A DNA stretch of 64,000 nt from Labia minor (GCA_963082975.1 OY720344.1:91084538-91148537); one strand, 5' to 3'; counted from the first letter of the stretch, positions 46,917-60,185 are shown. Numbers and translations are program-made. Notes: a model not told the origin generated them from the sequence alone.

Positions 46917-47804
46917 CTAGCTGGTCAGACCGCCTTGGGCGTACTTCACACCAAGACGGGGGCTCTGCCCCCTTTACCCCCGAAGTAATACATACTATTT
47001 GGTTGAAAGTTTATATGTAAAAGGTTTTCATCCATTTTGTTTCAATCAGTATATTAAATAAAAGATTCATTTATTTCTGTATTCTTAGGTATTTAAAATA
47101 TATTTTAATTTAATCAATAAATTAATTATATATTATTATTGTATATGTTATATCTATCTATCTATCTATCTCTGTTGCTCCAAGGTACTCGAAAGTTCTT
47201 GGCCACATTTCTCCAAGTGTCCCTATCTGGAGCTATAACCATCTAACTCCTACCGTGCCCCTCTCTCTCACGTCCCTTCCTACATTGTCCACCCATATTA
47301 AAAAGTTACTTGAAAATCCAATTTTGATATCAAAATTAAAATTATTTATTCATATAATCTTAAAAATTAAAAGAGTTAATATAGTCGCAATGTGAATGTT
47401 TTCAGTGTGTTAAATAAGTTAAAAAGGCCAAGATGATCATTGAAATATTGTAAATATTAGAAATATAAAAATAAAAATATAAATATTATAAACATTCTTT
47501 GCGTTGCTGAATGACAACATGTACATATCAAATTTTAAAAAAATAATTTATGCGGTTATTAATTAGATATTAATAAAATTTATAGTCTATGATCAAATAG
47601 AGATATTCAAGAATATTGTGATGTAATTTCATCGAAATCGGTTCAGCCAATTTTGACTCAACGTTAGTATTTCCGGACAGACAGTCATTCAGACATGAAA
47701 AATTCTAGTCACTTTTGGATTCTAGAGGTCATGAAACGCTAAGATATGCAAAAATTTTTAAATTCTGAGCAATGTGCAGACAAAATTTTTTTTATATATA
47801 TAGA
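46917..47804 (-). mobile_element. Helitron-like element carrying a LINE piece (copy 3, short)
   Basis: Minus strand from TCTATATATATA (47804) to CTAG (46920-46917), with A and T flanks. The 3' hairpin region (cgcccaaggcg) and the GC hairpin (gggggctctgccccc) correspond to copy 1. The 5' about 300 bp match 13740-14070, including ttccggacagacag. An RTE LINE 3' fragment sits at about 47150-47300, adjoining (TATC)n. It is a deletion derivative of the same family. Confidence 0.75.
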
Positions 47805-48344
47805 TTATCTTAATTTTGTAAGATTCCCAACCTGTTATTTAGAGGAAAATATAATTAAATCTTATATAAAATTTACTGTCATTATGTTAGATTGACCGAT
47901 TAAACTATGGGACACAGAGGGCACAGGCTATCTATATATGGGGTTAAATTTAGGGGCATAGAAATGAATAAAATTAGTGATACCATTGGCCACTAGGAGC
48001 GCGAAGATTTAAATAGCCAATAGGCCAAAAACTAGTGTAAACTTGAAGAGCATTAAAGAAATTATTAAAAAAGATTAACAATATCGATTTAATCAGAGAA
48101 AGTTGGCGTTCAGTTAATAATTAATAATCAAAATATATGTATTATATCAAAAATAATTGTAATTTTAAAATATTTACAAATTTATTAATTTATATTAAAA
48201 TAACCTAAAATCAAAGGTGTATAATAGTATTATTCATTTTTGGTAAATTGAAACAAAATATATTTTAAAAATTATTTATATTTTTAAATTATTTTAAATT
48301 ATTCATAATAAAAATACTTTTAATTTATGTTTCATAAATGGTTA
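47805..48344. other. A+T-rich non-coding DNA
   Basis: Nothing recognised. Confidence 0.5.
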
Positions 48345-48421
48345 AGGGCTGAAAAGTTTTCCATCTCAACATAAAGATGACAGCACTTATACTAGTTGGG
48401 AAAACTTTTCAGACGCCCTCG
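48345..48421. mobile_element. Short mariner-like remnant
   Basis: A 77-bp stretch flanked by TA. Its right end reads (reverse complement) CGAGGGCGTCTGAAAAGTTT, like many mariner-type termini. The left end agggctgaaaagttttcc is a decayed match. The ends pair over 13 bp (tgaaaagttttcc with ggaaaacttttca). The interior is almost entirely lost. Confidence 0.5.
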
Positions 48422-50760
48422 TATATTTATTTTCAAGCTTGACATTTTGCCGTTCTCCCACCCGAAGAAGAGCTCTTATATTTTAAAAACATAATAAATA
48501 CACTATATAATGTTATATTTATGGAAATTATTTTTTAATTGAAAAAAAGAAAAATAGTAAAAAAAATAATTAATACATAGATATGATATATTTTTAAGTA
48601 TAAATTAATTATATTAAAGAAATTTTAATAATTTCTTTAGATTTCTCAAAAAAAAAACAAACTATTTTTACCGTTGCAATATTTCTATTGTTTTGCATCA
48701 AACAATATTAAGAAAATAATTTTTATTAAATAGTAATATTAAATTAATTATATCAAATATATATGTCAACATCTAATAAAATATTGTTTTTTAAATTATA
48801 TTTTCTATTACTTGTCAAATTATCTAGAATTTTAATTTTTAAAGAACATTTCCATTTCTAACTCTAATATTATAAAATTCATTTTTTATAATTTATTTTA
48901 AACAATAAATAAATTATTAAATGATCCATTAAACAGTTTATTTTATTTCAAGCTTTATATTTAACGAAAAAATATCAGAGCGATAGCCCCTTATATGTAG
49001 GCAATAACTCAAAAGAACTTGTTGTTTTGTTGCGTAGTTGCTCTTGGCAGGAGCGCCCGTTGAACAATTTCAAAATAATTTGATAAAATATCACTGAGAA
49101 TTATTATCATAAAAACTTTCACTTTAAATAATTATTTTAATATTTACTGATATTTTAATTAATTATATAAATTTAATTTGAACAAATATTAAATTATATT
49201 TATATTTTATATTTTGACTTTAGAAAACACAAATATACTAGTAATTAGATAATTTGTATAAAATAGTATACAATATATACACAGATAAATATAAATATAT
49301 ATATATGTTTAGAAATTTCATTTATATTATATTGGAAATGCCAAAAGTAAATATATACTATTTATCTTTTAAAAAGAATATTAATAAATATTGTTATTAA
49401 TTTCTCTAATTATCTCTTAAATTTGTGTAATATTATATATGATATATCTATTAAAAATACCTATTAATATATTTATAAATAAGAACAACACATAATTATC
49501 TTTTATCTTATCAGGACTTTCTCATTAAACATTAAAAACAAAAGAAATTATCAGTTTTTGGAGCTTTGAATGAATTTTTGATTATCGATGGATTTCATTA
49601 TAGTATTATTAAAAAATTTCCTAATAATTAATCATTTAAAAAATATTGTCTATTTATTATTAACGAATATAATTTATTTTAATATATATTGAAATATTGA
49701 AAATATTAGTAGAAAAAAAAAAATAAAAAAATAAATATTATAGTAAATTGACTAAGACGGAATAGAATTTAAATTTTATTTAAGAAGAAATTAATTGATT
49801 CAATTTTTAAACTTTTAAATTTAAATTGAATTAAGGTTTTTCAAAAAATATTTACTTTTTTTTTAAATTATTTACAAAATCCCAAATAATCTAACATTTT
49901 TCCAAATTTCAAGTTTATCTATGATTGTTAATCAATATACTTTTTTTTCTACTTGATGAATACGAACAAATGCGTTGTTATTCATAAATACTAAGCTCTT
50001 CATAATAAAATAATTAAATTTTTTAATTCTTTACGTTCTTTTAAATTTTTTTTAAAGTTCATTATAACCTGGGTAAAAGTGTCAATCCAAAGACGGCTGA
50101 TTAAATTAATTAAAATTAATATATTAAATAAATTATACAGATTGTTCTTTTTTTGAAGAGTAAGTATGTGAATTTATTATATGTTTTCATTTATAAATTT
50201 TTAAATAGAATGAATTATTAAATATTGTAAAAAAATTTTCTTTATCGCTAGAGACAGATGTTTTGATCGGTGTATTTTATACTTTTTCTATTTAATTTAT
50301 TAACAAAATTCTGTATTGTAACATAATATTGTTAAGTTCAATTAAAAATAATAATATAATATTTGTAAATTTTTTTTAACAATATATTATTGCACCATAT
50401 TGCATTCTTACCACATAGTAGAAATCGTCAATTTTTCAAAAAATAGTCCAAAAATTGATGATAAAATTTTAACTAAATTGATTAATATATGTAAATGACC
50501 ACAAAAAAATGAATGATCAATTTAATATTAAAGTGGCATAGGTTTTAAGAAAACTTGTAGAATTGAAATTTTTTTAAAATTATTAATTAATAATAATTGT
50601 AATAATAATAAAAATACATAAATTAGAAAAATATTATAAATGGTGTTTAATTACTGATTGTTTAGTAGATATTTGATAAATAAATTTAAATAGAGGGTTG
50701 AATTTGAATTAAGAAACATTTTGAATGTTAATCTATTGATAACCGTTTGTAGATGAATGA
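48422..50760. other. A+T-rich non-coding DNA
   Basis: No exon seen. A minor GC-richer stretch at 48985-49070 has no recognisable content. Confidence 0.6.
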
Positions 50761-50977
50761 TGAAAGAATGGTTTATTGAAGGACAAGGGCCAATCGCCCG
50801 TGAACGCTCCTTAAGTTAGGCAACCAGTTTTGTGAGAGAGTGAGACACAACGCGAGAGCGAGAGCGAGAGAGAGAGAGATAGACAGAGGGAGTGAGAGAG
50901 AGGCGTTTGTTTGTAGTGGTAGCGCTGTCGTCGAACCAGGAAGCGCCAGTGCTTTTGAACACGAAGGCAGGCAGCGG

Positions 50978-50985
50978 TGACGTCA
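50978..50985. promoter_or_regulatory. CRE palindrome
   Basis: Perfect TGACGTCA, eight bases before the IR1 site. A second copy lies at about 60116-60123. Motif match only. Confidence 0.45.
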
Positions 50986-50992
50986 CAGCAGT

Positions 50993-51005
50993 GGGTCAGT
51001 GACCC
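50993..51005. promoter_or_regulatory. Perfect inverted-repeat-1 nuclear-receptor site (candidate ecdysone response element)
   Basis: GGGTCA-G-TGACCC: two RGGTCA half-sites inverted with one base between, the arrangement bound by EcR/USP heterodimers. Motif match only. Confidence 0.5.
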
Positions 51006-51160
51006 CCGTCTAACGGCACACGCACACGCGCGCACTGCAACGGGAACGAGAGCGCACTAGGCCGCACCGCTAGCTGAGCCAGCAAGGTGGATCTCCCCCC
51101 CCCCGGTCGTCCTCCCAAAACATCACCACCTCCCTCTTTACAGCACCACCACCACCATAT

Positions 51161-54100
51161 GAAGAGTGACAAAGAGAGAAATAATTCTCACCATTGCACA
51201 CACAATGTCAAAATACAAACAAAACATTAATAAAAACACAACAAATATAATAATGATATTCATAATAATAATAATAATAGTAATAATAATAGTTAAGCTT
51301 CGACACGAGAATAGTTTAAAGGCAATTGAACTTTGTACACATTCAACTTTTTGTTAATTCTAAAAAATTAAAAGAAAAAATTAATTTAAAAAAAACATCT
51401 GTTATATTTTAATAGAATATTTCTAATCAATCTGGAACATCAAATATTCATTCGAAAAAATCTAATATTTAGAAAGAAAAAATAACTATTTAAAAGATAA
51501 TTAAAAATGTTAGAATCATGGATCAATATGACTTGATTTTATAAATGACAAAAATAATAAGAAAATTAAAAAAAAAAAAAAATGTAAAAATAATCTAAAT
51601 AAAATAATGAATAAAAATAAAAATCTACTTGAAAAGTTATTTAATTTTAATATGTTTAATATTTGATTGATTTTCAAAAAAAAAAAAAAATATAATAATG
51701 ATAATAATAATTATTTATAATATGATTATGATTTATTGTTAACATTGTTTTATTTATTAATATATTAATAAATACTATTTTTATTATTTTTTTTAAATAT
51801 AAACTTTTAATTATATTATTTTACATTTGAATAAAAATTAAAAATAATTTATTATATTTTTATAATTGAGTTTATAGATCATAAAAAAAGTATAATGTGA
51901 TATTTGATAAAACACAAAAATACGTAATTGTTTTTAATTGTAAAAAAATAATCAGTTGTGTATATAATTAAAAAAAACTATTATATTAAAAATATTTTAT
52001 TCCACAAAAAATATAGTTATATAGAATTATTATGGTGTTATTAAAAATTTTTTTCAAATTTTTTTTTAATTGTCTTCTTTAATTAATATTTTTTAAACAA
52101 AAGTTATTATGTTATTCTATTATTTTTTCATTTCAACTATTACTATTTTTTCTTGATATTGCATATTTTTCATTCTGACAAATTTGTCAGCAGTTTAAAA
52201 ATAAAAATTCTTGGCTCATGTTCCAATCATATTCGATTAAGAATAAAACAAGAAAAAAAAAATATTGATTCAAATCAATAAGGAAGTGTGACTCTTACTA
52301 AATTCAACCAAGTTAATATAACCAAACTACATTATTATTATTATTATTATTATTTTAATTTTATATAAGAAATTCATTTTTCTTTTTTGTAAGATAAATT
52401 AATAAATAATTATATCTATCTATAATTTATATTTATTATTTATTTAATTGATAAAAATTTCGAATATTAGAACTTCTCAGGATATTATTTTTAGGTGTGT
52501 TTTGCTTTCAACCGGTTTTACTATATCCAAGATATTTCCTTGCTTGATTATAAATTATCGAGTTGTTCTTTCCTTATATAAATAGATATTTTTAACTAGT
52601 AATAGCCAAGTTGAATAGGATTTACTAATTGCTTATGGATAAATGGTTGGTAAATAACTTAAGAATTAAATTAAAATTTTAAATATACTGTCCACAATAA
52701 ATATAAAATAAATTTATGAATTCTAACAAGAATAATTATGAATTATGATTTAGAAAAATATGATAGATTATAATAATATATACATAGATACTCTCATTTT
52801 AAAAAAAATAATAAATATTCATATACTTATGTATTTTAAATATTCAAAAAATATTTTACTAGAAAAATAAAATTTCAAAGAATATAACAAATACAAAGAA
52901 TACAAATATGATAGTTTCGTTTTAAATAACTGATTATAGAAATTTTAATCTATAAATGAATTTTGAAAATTATAAAAAATTAAAATTGATATTGATGATA
53001 TTTTCACTAGCAAAATTCCTGTGTTGCTGTGAAATACCGCCTTAATATTTTTATTAAAAGTATCTCTAATTATTTTTTTATAAACACTTCTGTATAAAAA
53101 ACAATACTTTTCAAAAAATAAATTAATAAAAACATAACATTACCCTGACAATTTTGTAATAAAAAATTATTAATATTCAGGGTATGGCAACCAGACACAC
53201 CAACTGTGGCACTAAAGGTTTCAGAAGCATGTATCAACTTTGCTCGCCAAATGCATAACGAATAGATAAAGAGTCAAACAGACAATTTTGCTTTATAAAT
53301 AAAAAATATATTAATTACTGAACTTGTATAATATATCGATCCATCTATATATATAAAGATGGATATTAAATATTTAATATATAAATTTTATTAGTAATAA
53401 AAAGAGCATTTAAATAATATTAATATGATCGATAAGTTAATAGAAAACTAGACAAGTTTAATAAATTATAAATTGAACATGGTAATCCATCAATTTAGAA
53501 AGTTTTATTTTGGCCACCCATGTGTATACAAGTAAAAATTTAATTAAAATCAACATGTTTATTTATTTGTTGTTAATTTATTATTCCAGTTTTAATTTCA
53601 ATTTAAATATTTTATGTTTAAATAGAATGAAACATAAGAAACATTTAAAAACCATCTATAAGTTTTACTTAGTATTATGTAAACTTCATCACTTAAAACA
53701 ACCTTCCTATTGGTAGATAATAAATATCAGAAATGAGTCTTTTTCCGTCAAATTATATAAAGAACCCATTACCCCCACTTTCGCTAATCAATTTATGTAC
53801 AATCCTGTCTCACTGATTGAAAATTACATCAACAAGAAATATTATATATATATATATATATGAATATAAATTATATAATTGGACGAGTATGTTTATTCGG
53901 AATGAGATATTTATTTATTCATTCAAACACATTTATATTTTTAATTTATGTGATTATGCGGATTTTAAAATTTAAATATTAGGTCATTCCGGCTGCTTAT
54001 TAGCAAACAATATGGATATCGGTTTAAATAATAAATTATTAGAGTGGAGTGATAAGGGCGGCATGCTGGTCTCTCAGGGTCGATGTTCAGGTGCGGGTGT

Positions 54101-55047
54101 TCAACCAATAAAATAAGAGGGGATTTTGTTGAATTGAACAATCATTTTGTGAAATTACTGATAGATGAATAAGCTTCTAGAAACTATGATAAAAATAGAC
54201 TTGACTGGATAGTCCAGTTCATCAACCGGAATATATATATATATATTCGAATTCCTATTATCCCGATGTTCTACACTTTTTTTTTAAAAAAATCAATTAA
54301 CCATGTCGTCCATGGTCTTATCCCAAATCGTTTGGTAGGTAGACATGGTTTAAAAGGATTATTTTTTGTACCTGTTAGATAAAATATAATTAACACCAAA
54401 ATGTACGGTTATCTTCGGAATATCAGGTGTTGAATTTTAGGGTTGCCAGATGCTCTTCAATCTCAACAACCTCAAAAATGAATTTTATAAAATTGTAAAA
54501 AAAAAAATGTTATTTTGTAAAATAAGTAAGTAAATTAATCAAAAAATTTTTTTAGATTTTTATAAAAGATTATTTTCTGTTTTTATTTTAATTTAAAAAA
54601 ATCACATTTATATCAAATTTAATGGAACTTTAGTAGTAGAATCAAGAAGTAGAGAAATTGTGTTGAAGGGGGTTCAAATCTCACTAAAATTAAATATTAA
54701 AATAATATATAATTAACTAAAATAGGCATATATCCTAATAAACGAGTGCGTCAATTTGAAATGTTATTGAATATATATACATCATAATAATAATTAATAT
54801 TATTTTATATATTTCAAAATGATTATCATAGAATTAAGTTTAAAACGCCAGTCTTTCTTTAATAATTATAGTTGAAAACTTTCCAATAGAGCGCATAATT
54901 TAATAAATTCAAAGAGGAAGGGAAATTCTTAATTGAAGTTGTAATAAATTTCTAATTAATTTTGCAATGAGTTATCCATATTAGATTTGATTAATTCGGT
55001 GGGAACCATTATTCATATTAAACCAATTAGCAAGTCAAGTTTAACCA

Positions 55048-55086
<39 letters not shown>

Positions 55087-55504
55087 CCGTAGGATTTAAG
55101 TATAATTTAAATACATTTGCCTCTTTTGAATTATATTATATTATTATATTTAGGCTTAATATGTTCAAATAGTTAATATCTAATATTCTAACACAATAAA
55201 ATATTGTAATTGTAAATATATAATAAAAATTGTCTTTCTATATTACAATCTGAATAATTATAATAAAGTATAAATATAAAAATATACTTGTGTGAAATAA
55301 AGGCACTAATATTAAATATAATAAAAATAGTAATTTATATAATAAGAGGTGAATAGCAAATTTGGGAACTAAGAATGTATACCTACATAAACGTAGTTAG
55401 AATATAACTTTAGACTTATGATTAAAAGAATGCAATTGTAGTTATCTTGTCTTAACGAAAATAAGGTAAATATATCAACTTTATTTTTTATTTATTTATT
55501 TCTA
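51161..55504. other. A+T-rich non-coding DNA
   Basis: No exon recognised. It includes (AT)n runs at about 53843-53862 and 55051-55083 and a repeat piece at 53185-53260 (shared with 56055-56105). A GC-richer patch at 54045-54115 has a tRNA-like flavour (gcgggtgttcaacc) but no cloverleaf. Confidence 0.6.
53185..53260. repeat. Dispersed repeat, copy A
   Basis: Contains aaggtttcagaagcatg and atgtatcaactttg, also present at 56055-56105 with a short insertion between them. Family unknown. Confidence 0.5.
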
Positions 55505-55960
55505 ATATTTTATCTTTTAATGAATCAATAGACAGGGATAAACTTTTCAAATTTTGATCTTAATGGAAATTCCGAAAAAACTAGTACGTATGATTCAAAT
55601 TGGTAGTAAAGGAAGAGTAAGATAGACCGAGTGGGAAACGTCCGCTTGGAAGACCAAGAACGCGGTGGATGGATAATGTGGGAAAGGATGTGAGAGAGAT
55701 GGGAGTGGATAGGGACTGGAAGGTTGTGGCTCAGAATAGGAATACTTGGAGGGGTGTGGTTGCTGCGGCCAAGAACTTTCGAGTTCAGTAGAGTCACAGA
55801 GATAGATAGATAGAAGATACGGGAATCAATTGTCAGAAACTTTCGAAATCCGGAATGGATTAATACAAGGAGACGCATTATCACCAATTCTATTTAATTT
55901 AGTACTGGAATATGTGATTAGACAAAATGGGGAAAAATCAAACAGAATCCAATTAAACAA
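55505..55960 (+). mobile_element. RTE-clade LINE with a second copy inserted in its reverse-transcriptase region
   Basis: The outer copy reads SIDRDKLFK at 55525 and, after an interruption, the RT motif GLIQGDALSPILFNLVLEYV at about 55855-55920. The inner copy (about 55624-55813) is a 3' fragment (WMDNVGKDVREMG, AKNFRV) with a GATAGATAGATA tail. The six-base aagata lies on both sides of it, consistent with a short target duplication. The outer frame lines up again across the insertion. Confidence 0.75.
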
Positions 55961-56054
55961 AAAAATTCAAGTATTACACAGACATAAATAAAGAAGAATA
56001 TTGGTAATGGGAAAACGACCCAAAAGCCGCGACGGACGCAACCATAAGTAGCAC

Positions 56055-56105
56055 TGAAGGTTTCAGAAGTATGAAATTCACCTATGTATCAACTTTGGTA
56101 GCTAA
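56055..56105. repeat. Dispersed repeat, copy B
   Basis: tagcactgaaggtttcagaa then atgtatcaactttgg; partner of 53185-53260. Confidence 0.5.
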
Positions 56106-56669
56106 CCGTAGAGTCGAATAAAAACGTATCAAGTTAAATTTAAAAAAATCACAAAAATTTCAAGTCTCCGGAAATGTCTTTTTAATTGTTATGCAGGTAG
56201 GTAAGACAAAAAGAGGATCTTAAATGTAATGGGGATGGTCTGGAATTCTTTTGAATTATCCGTTCAAATACCTTTCAAATAAATAAGCAAAAAGAGATGC
56301 TAAATACTTTTTTCTGGTAGTAGATTAGTCAAGAATAGATTAAGAGTAGATGTGGATTAAGTGAATATTTCCCTCTTAATTTCTTATTTATAACAATATT
56401 AAACTATATTGGGGTTCGAAATTTTTAATATATCTTATATAAATTAAGTAAAAATAATTAAAATACAAAAAAGGTAAAGAATGAATGAATTATTCATCAT
56501 TCAACAGAAAGTTATGAACTATTGATTTTTTATATATAAGAACCTCTAACAAAAATATAACTTTTTATTATAATTTCTTTTCGATATCCATTTACAATCA
56601 TTTTTATTTTATTGTTCTACATGGCTGTGTTCGCTTTTTCTATAATCTTTTAGAAACCGTTATGATCGA

Positions 56670-56685
56670 GGGGGGGGGGGGGGGG
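56670..56685. repeat. Poly-G run (16 G)
   Basis: Sixteen consecutive G residues, exceptional in this A+T-rich DNA. Length is prone to sequencing error. Confidence 0.85.
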
Positions 56686-57106
56686 AAGAAGAGTAAAAGA
56701 AACCCTGGACGTATAGAACAATAACAAAAAAAAAAAAAATTTTTTGTCTTCATTGGACCTTAAAAATAATTTTTAAACTTAGATAATATTCTTATACTTA
56801 ATTTATAGTAAAATAAATGTATGAATGTCTGTTTTGAGATAACTGTTCCTACATATAGTAATATAAATATTAAAAAAATATAAGAATTTCAATATTCTCA
56901 ATAATAAAGAAAGAGAAATAGACTAATATAGGAAATCAAAAGTATTATAAAGATTTTAAAAGAATTATGTTTTTTTATAAATATAAAATTAAATAATATA
57001 AATATGGATATAATAATAAACTAACTAGAGGTTTTACTGAAAACTACCTATGCATTTTTCTTTTATATTTAATAATTATATATAAATCGAGTGAAAAAAT
57101 ACTTAC

Positions 57107-57167
57107 TCCTCCGCCTGCGAGGGTAAAAAGATGGAATGTTTGAGGTTGAAACGCTGTTATCCTGCAT
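57107..57167 (-). other. Candidate alternative first coding exon on the HR3 strand
   Basis: On the minus strand, ATG at 57167 opens 20 codons (MQDNSVSTSN, then IPSFYPRRRR) plus one base, ending at a consensus donor GGA|GTAAGT (57106-57101). The upstream DNA to about 57280 is GC-richer and could be 5' UTR. The phase (one base left) is the phase needed by the HR3 exon at 44575. No homology recognised. Confidence 0.3.
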
Positions 57168-57299
57168 GATGGTTGAGTATCGACTAACTTGCCTTCAGAC
57201 AGATCTCCACCAGGAAATGTCTTCGAGGGCTTTTACCTACCCTGAGATTGGTTAAGCACCCTCTCTAAATAACGGGATTTTTTTTTGATGGTTCAGGTC

Positions 57300-59361
57300 T
57301 CAATGAATTCAAACAAAAGAGTATTTGGGGAAAGCAGGTAGTTTTTCCTCTTGAGACCAATCGAAAACATACACATGTCAAAATAAACATTTTATTACAT
57401 TTCCAAAAAGATGTTTTTTTATTGTTTTATAGGATTCAGTAGATTTGAAATGGAAACAGTTCCTGGGTAGCGGAACTTTAGGGCGTCGACCAATGGTCAA
57501 TGAACCTTAAGGGCCAATAAGATTTATATGAATAGAAAGTCATGATTTATGAAATATTTTTGAGAAATAATGCGTTGAAAACAGAAGATAACAATTGATT
57601 TGGACATATTGGAATAGAACAATGTAACATGTATTGTTTCTTTTAGCAAAATAATAAATAATTCATTGAAAAAATAATATAACTTTTTTATTGGGGATTA
57701 AGCATGAAAATAATAAATAAAATTATAAATATATAATTAAAAAAATTTGAATTATTTTTTTAATTGATGATTATGATTGATTAAGTTTCTTCAGGCAAAT
57801 TTCAAGTCCAAAACAATAAATTTATTAGTTTATATTATTTTTATATTGTTTTTATTGTCTTTAGGGATTTAAGTCCATATTATACAGTTTACAAACTTAT
57901 CCAATTTTATTTCATCATATCAAATATTATATTTTATTTTAAATTTTTTGTGAACTCGGTAAAGACTTGAATCCTCATTCTCCTCTTAATCATTATCATT
58001 GAGGAACATTTTTGATTAATCATTAAAGTTTAATAAATGTTCTTTACCCTACCACAAAACTGGCAATTTATATAATGAAAAAATCTGCTTAAACAATTTT
58101 CACTAAAATAAAAAAGTCTTTAACAAAGCCATATCTATTATTTGAGCAAGTATTTCTTTAATGCCGCTTAGAAATTTTATAAAATATTATCCTTGTTTCT
58201 ATAATAGTATAATTAATGAACTAGCTAGACACATTTCAAGTAAAAACTATAAAAATAGTAAAACCTCTTTTTTGGGATTAAAATCTAACGGATGTTCAAG
58301 AGAATACGGAATGTTGCCTTTTTTTATATTTTATTAGAACCGTAAAAACCATTCTATTCACCAAAAAGTTTTAAATGATGTCTATGAGAATGTTTCTCAC
58401 TCTTGAGCGGTTCCTACTTTAAATATAATTATTCAATTCATAAAGGGTCTTATGGAAAGAATGACCCTTCAAATAATGTAATTTAATTTGAAATGAAATT
58501 CACATCTGATGACCGTTAGATTCTAAGAAAATTGAATAAATCAAAATATTAAATTAGAAGAACACCTAAATACATAAATTTTTTATATATTTATTAATTC
58601 ATAAAAGATTGAAATCAAATCAAACTTGAAAATTATCTTCTCTTTTTAATTAAAAATTCAAATTAATGAAAGTAAATGATTAGAATATTAAAAATATTAT
58701 TTTTCAATTTTTAAAAACCTCTAAACATTTAACAATAAATTATATTTTATAAATTATAATTAATTATTAAGTATTATCTTGAAATTCAATAAATTCTTAG
58801 TGCAGCATAATTAATTCCATCGTAAATTAATATTTACCATTAATTTTTAATTTAACCAGGTATCTCAAATGAATTTAATTAAATACAATTATTTTTAGTA
58901 CTACTGCTACTTACAATTATTCTTATATTTTGGGTAGATCAAATTTTTATAACCACTAAGCTACCATCTTGGCCCATTTTTAGGCATATGAACCTTTTTA
59001 TAAATTTAAGTGGAACCACGTGTTACAAGTTTAATTCACTTCGGATCACAATTTCGAATAGCTCCTTTTCCTCTAAGCTTCTTTTTAAAACCAATGAGTG
59101 TTCTTTTTTATCGGAAACCTGCATGCTGGCTGGATAAGTTTTAAGCAACGTACAATGTTGCTGATCTAAGGCAAGCAGAACAGGCTACGCAGTGGGAAAA
59201 AAGTCTAGCCTCTCGTAAGCCGAAAATTTGTTCGTAAAATGAAATAGACTGAAGCTCGTAAACGAAAGTCGTAACCCGGGGAACTCGAAAACAAATATTC
59301 CACTCTATTTAATTTTGTTATTAAAAAATGATATAAGTAAAACTTTTAGGAACTGTCAATT

Positions 59362-59394
<33 letters not shown>

Positions 59395-59985
59395 TACATA
59401 TTTAATTCTAAAAAAAAAGATGAAAGAAAAAATTATAAAATATTTCATTGAATATTATCTTTTCAACATTTATTCTATTTGATAATTATAATTTTTAAAT
59501 ATTTTTGTTTTTTAAAATAATTTCCAAAAAACGAATGGTGGAGGTGAATGGAATTAAACTCGACATTCATGAAATTCCTGCTATACATTTCGAAAAGGAA
59601 TTTCTTAATAAACTCTCAACTCAAACTTAATACGTAACTTGAAAAGGTCAATCAAAGTCCTTTTAGTGTCAATTTAATATACCATTTAATGGTTATTACC
59701 AGTGTCTATTATTCCTTTATTTATAATCATTCAGTTTGTATACAAAAATTAAATATATGAATAGTGTATATATTATATTATAAAGAAATCTTTCTAAAGA
59801 AAAGATTTAGTAGGGATTTTACTGTAATCAGAACATAAATAAAAATTAACCACCTAAATATTAAAGAAAATTCAGTGAGATAGATTAAAAATTAATCTAT
59901 TTTCTAAATGATTCAATCAATAGCTATTGATTATAGAACAATTAACTTCAGTTTAGCAAATCCATGTCGAATAGAGAAAGATTAA
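57300..59985. other. A+T-rich non-coding DNA
   Basis: No exon recognised. It includes a tRNA A-box-like string on the minus strand (tggtagcttagtggtt, about 58938-58953), a GC-richer patch at 59110-59285 without recognisable content, and (AT)n at about 59362-59385. Confidence 0.55.
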
Positions 59986-60185
59986 CGGCCGGAGAGTGTA
60001 TCGGCAATGATGAGAGAGGAGAGACTAAGGGGTAGAGGTTAATTGTTCGATTTGTGAGAATGAGGATAAATCAAACTTTAAACAGCGACTTGGGAATCGA
60101 TTTCGATTGGCAAAATGACGTCAACACGAAGACAATATCGTCGTCGTTGGGGGCGTACGAGCCAATCGATTCTTAACGAAATTAT
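59986..60185. other. GC-richer island with CRE-like site
   Basis: Contains GAGA-type purine runs, a TGACGTCA (about 60116-60123) and gtcgtcgttgggggcgtacg. No protein frame recognised. Possibly cis-regulatory. Confidence 0.3.

Larger units (their letters stand above)
50761..51160. promoter_or_regulatory. GC- and GAGA-rich island with IR1 and CRE sites (candidate promoter/enhancer)
   Basis: The most G+C-rich block in the window, with many CpGs, a GAGA-rich run (about 50843-50880), a CCAAT box on the minus strand (gggcgattggccc), a CRE (tgacgtca, 50978-50985) and an IR1 nuclear-receptor palindrome (50993-51005). A 10-C run is at 51095-51104. It lies about 6.3 kb upstream of the first visible HR3 exon on the HR3 strand. 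No coding frame here resembles a known protein. A promoter or first-exon role for HR3 is inferred. Confidence 0.45.

Noticed and set aside
50811..51035. 74-codon minus-strand frame in the GC island
   Set aside because: Low-complexity Leu/Ser repeat from the GAGA tract, with no known domain or splice support.
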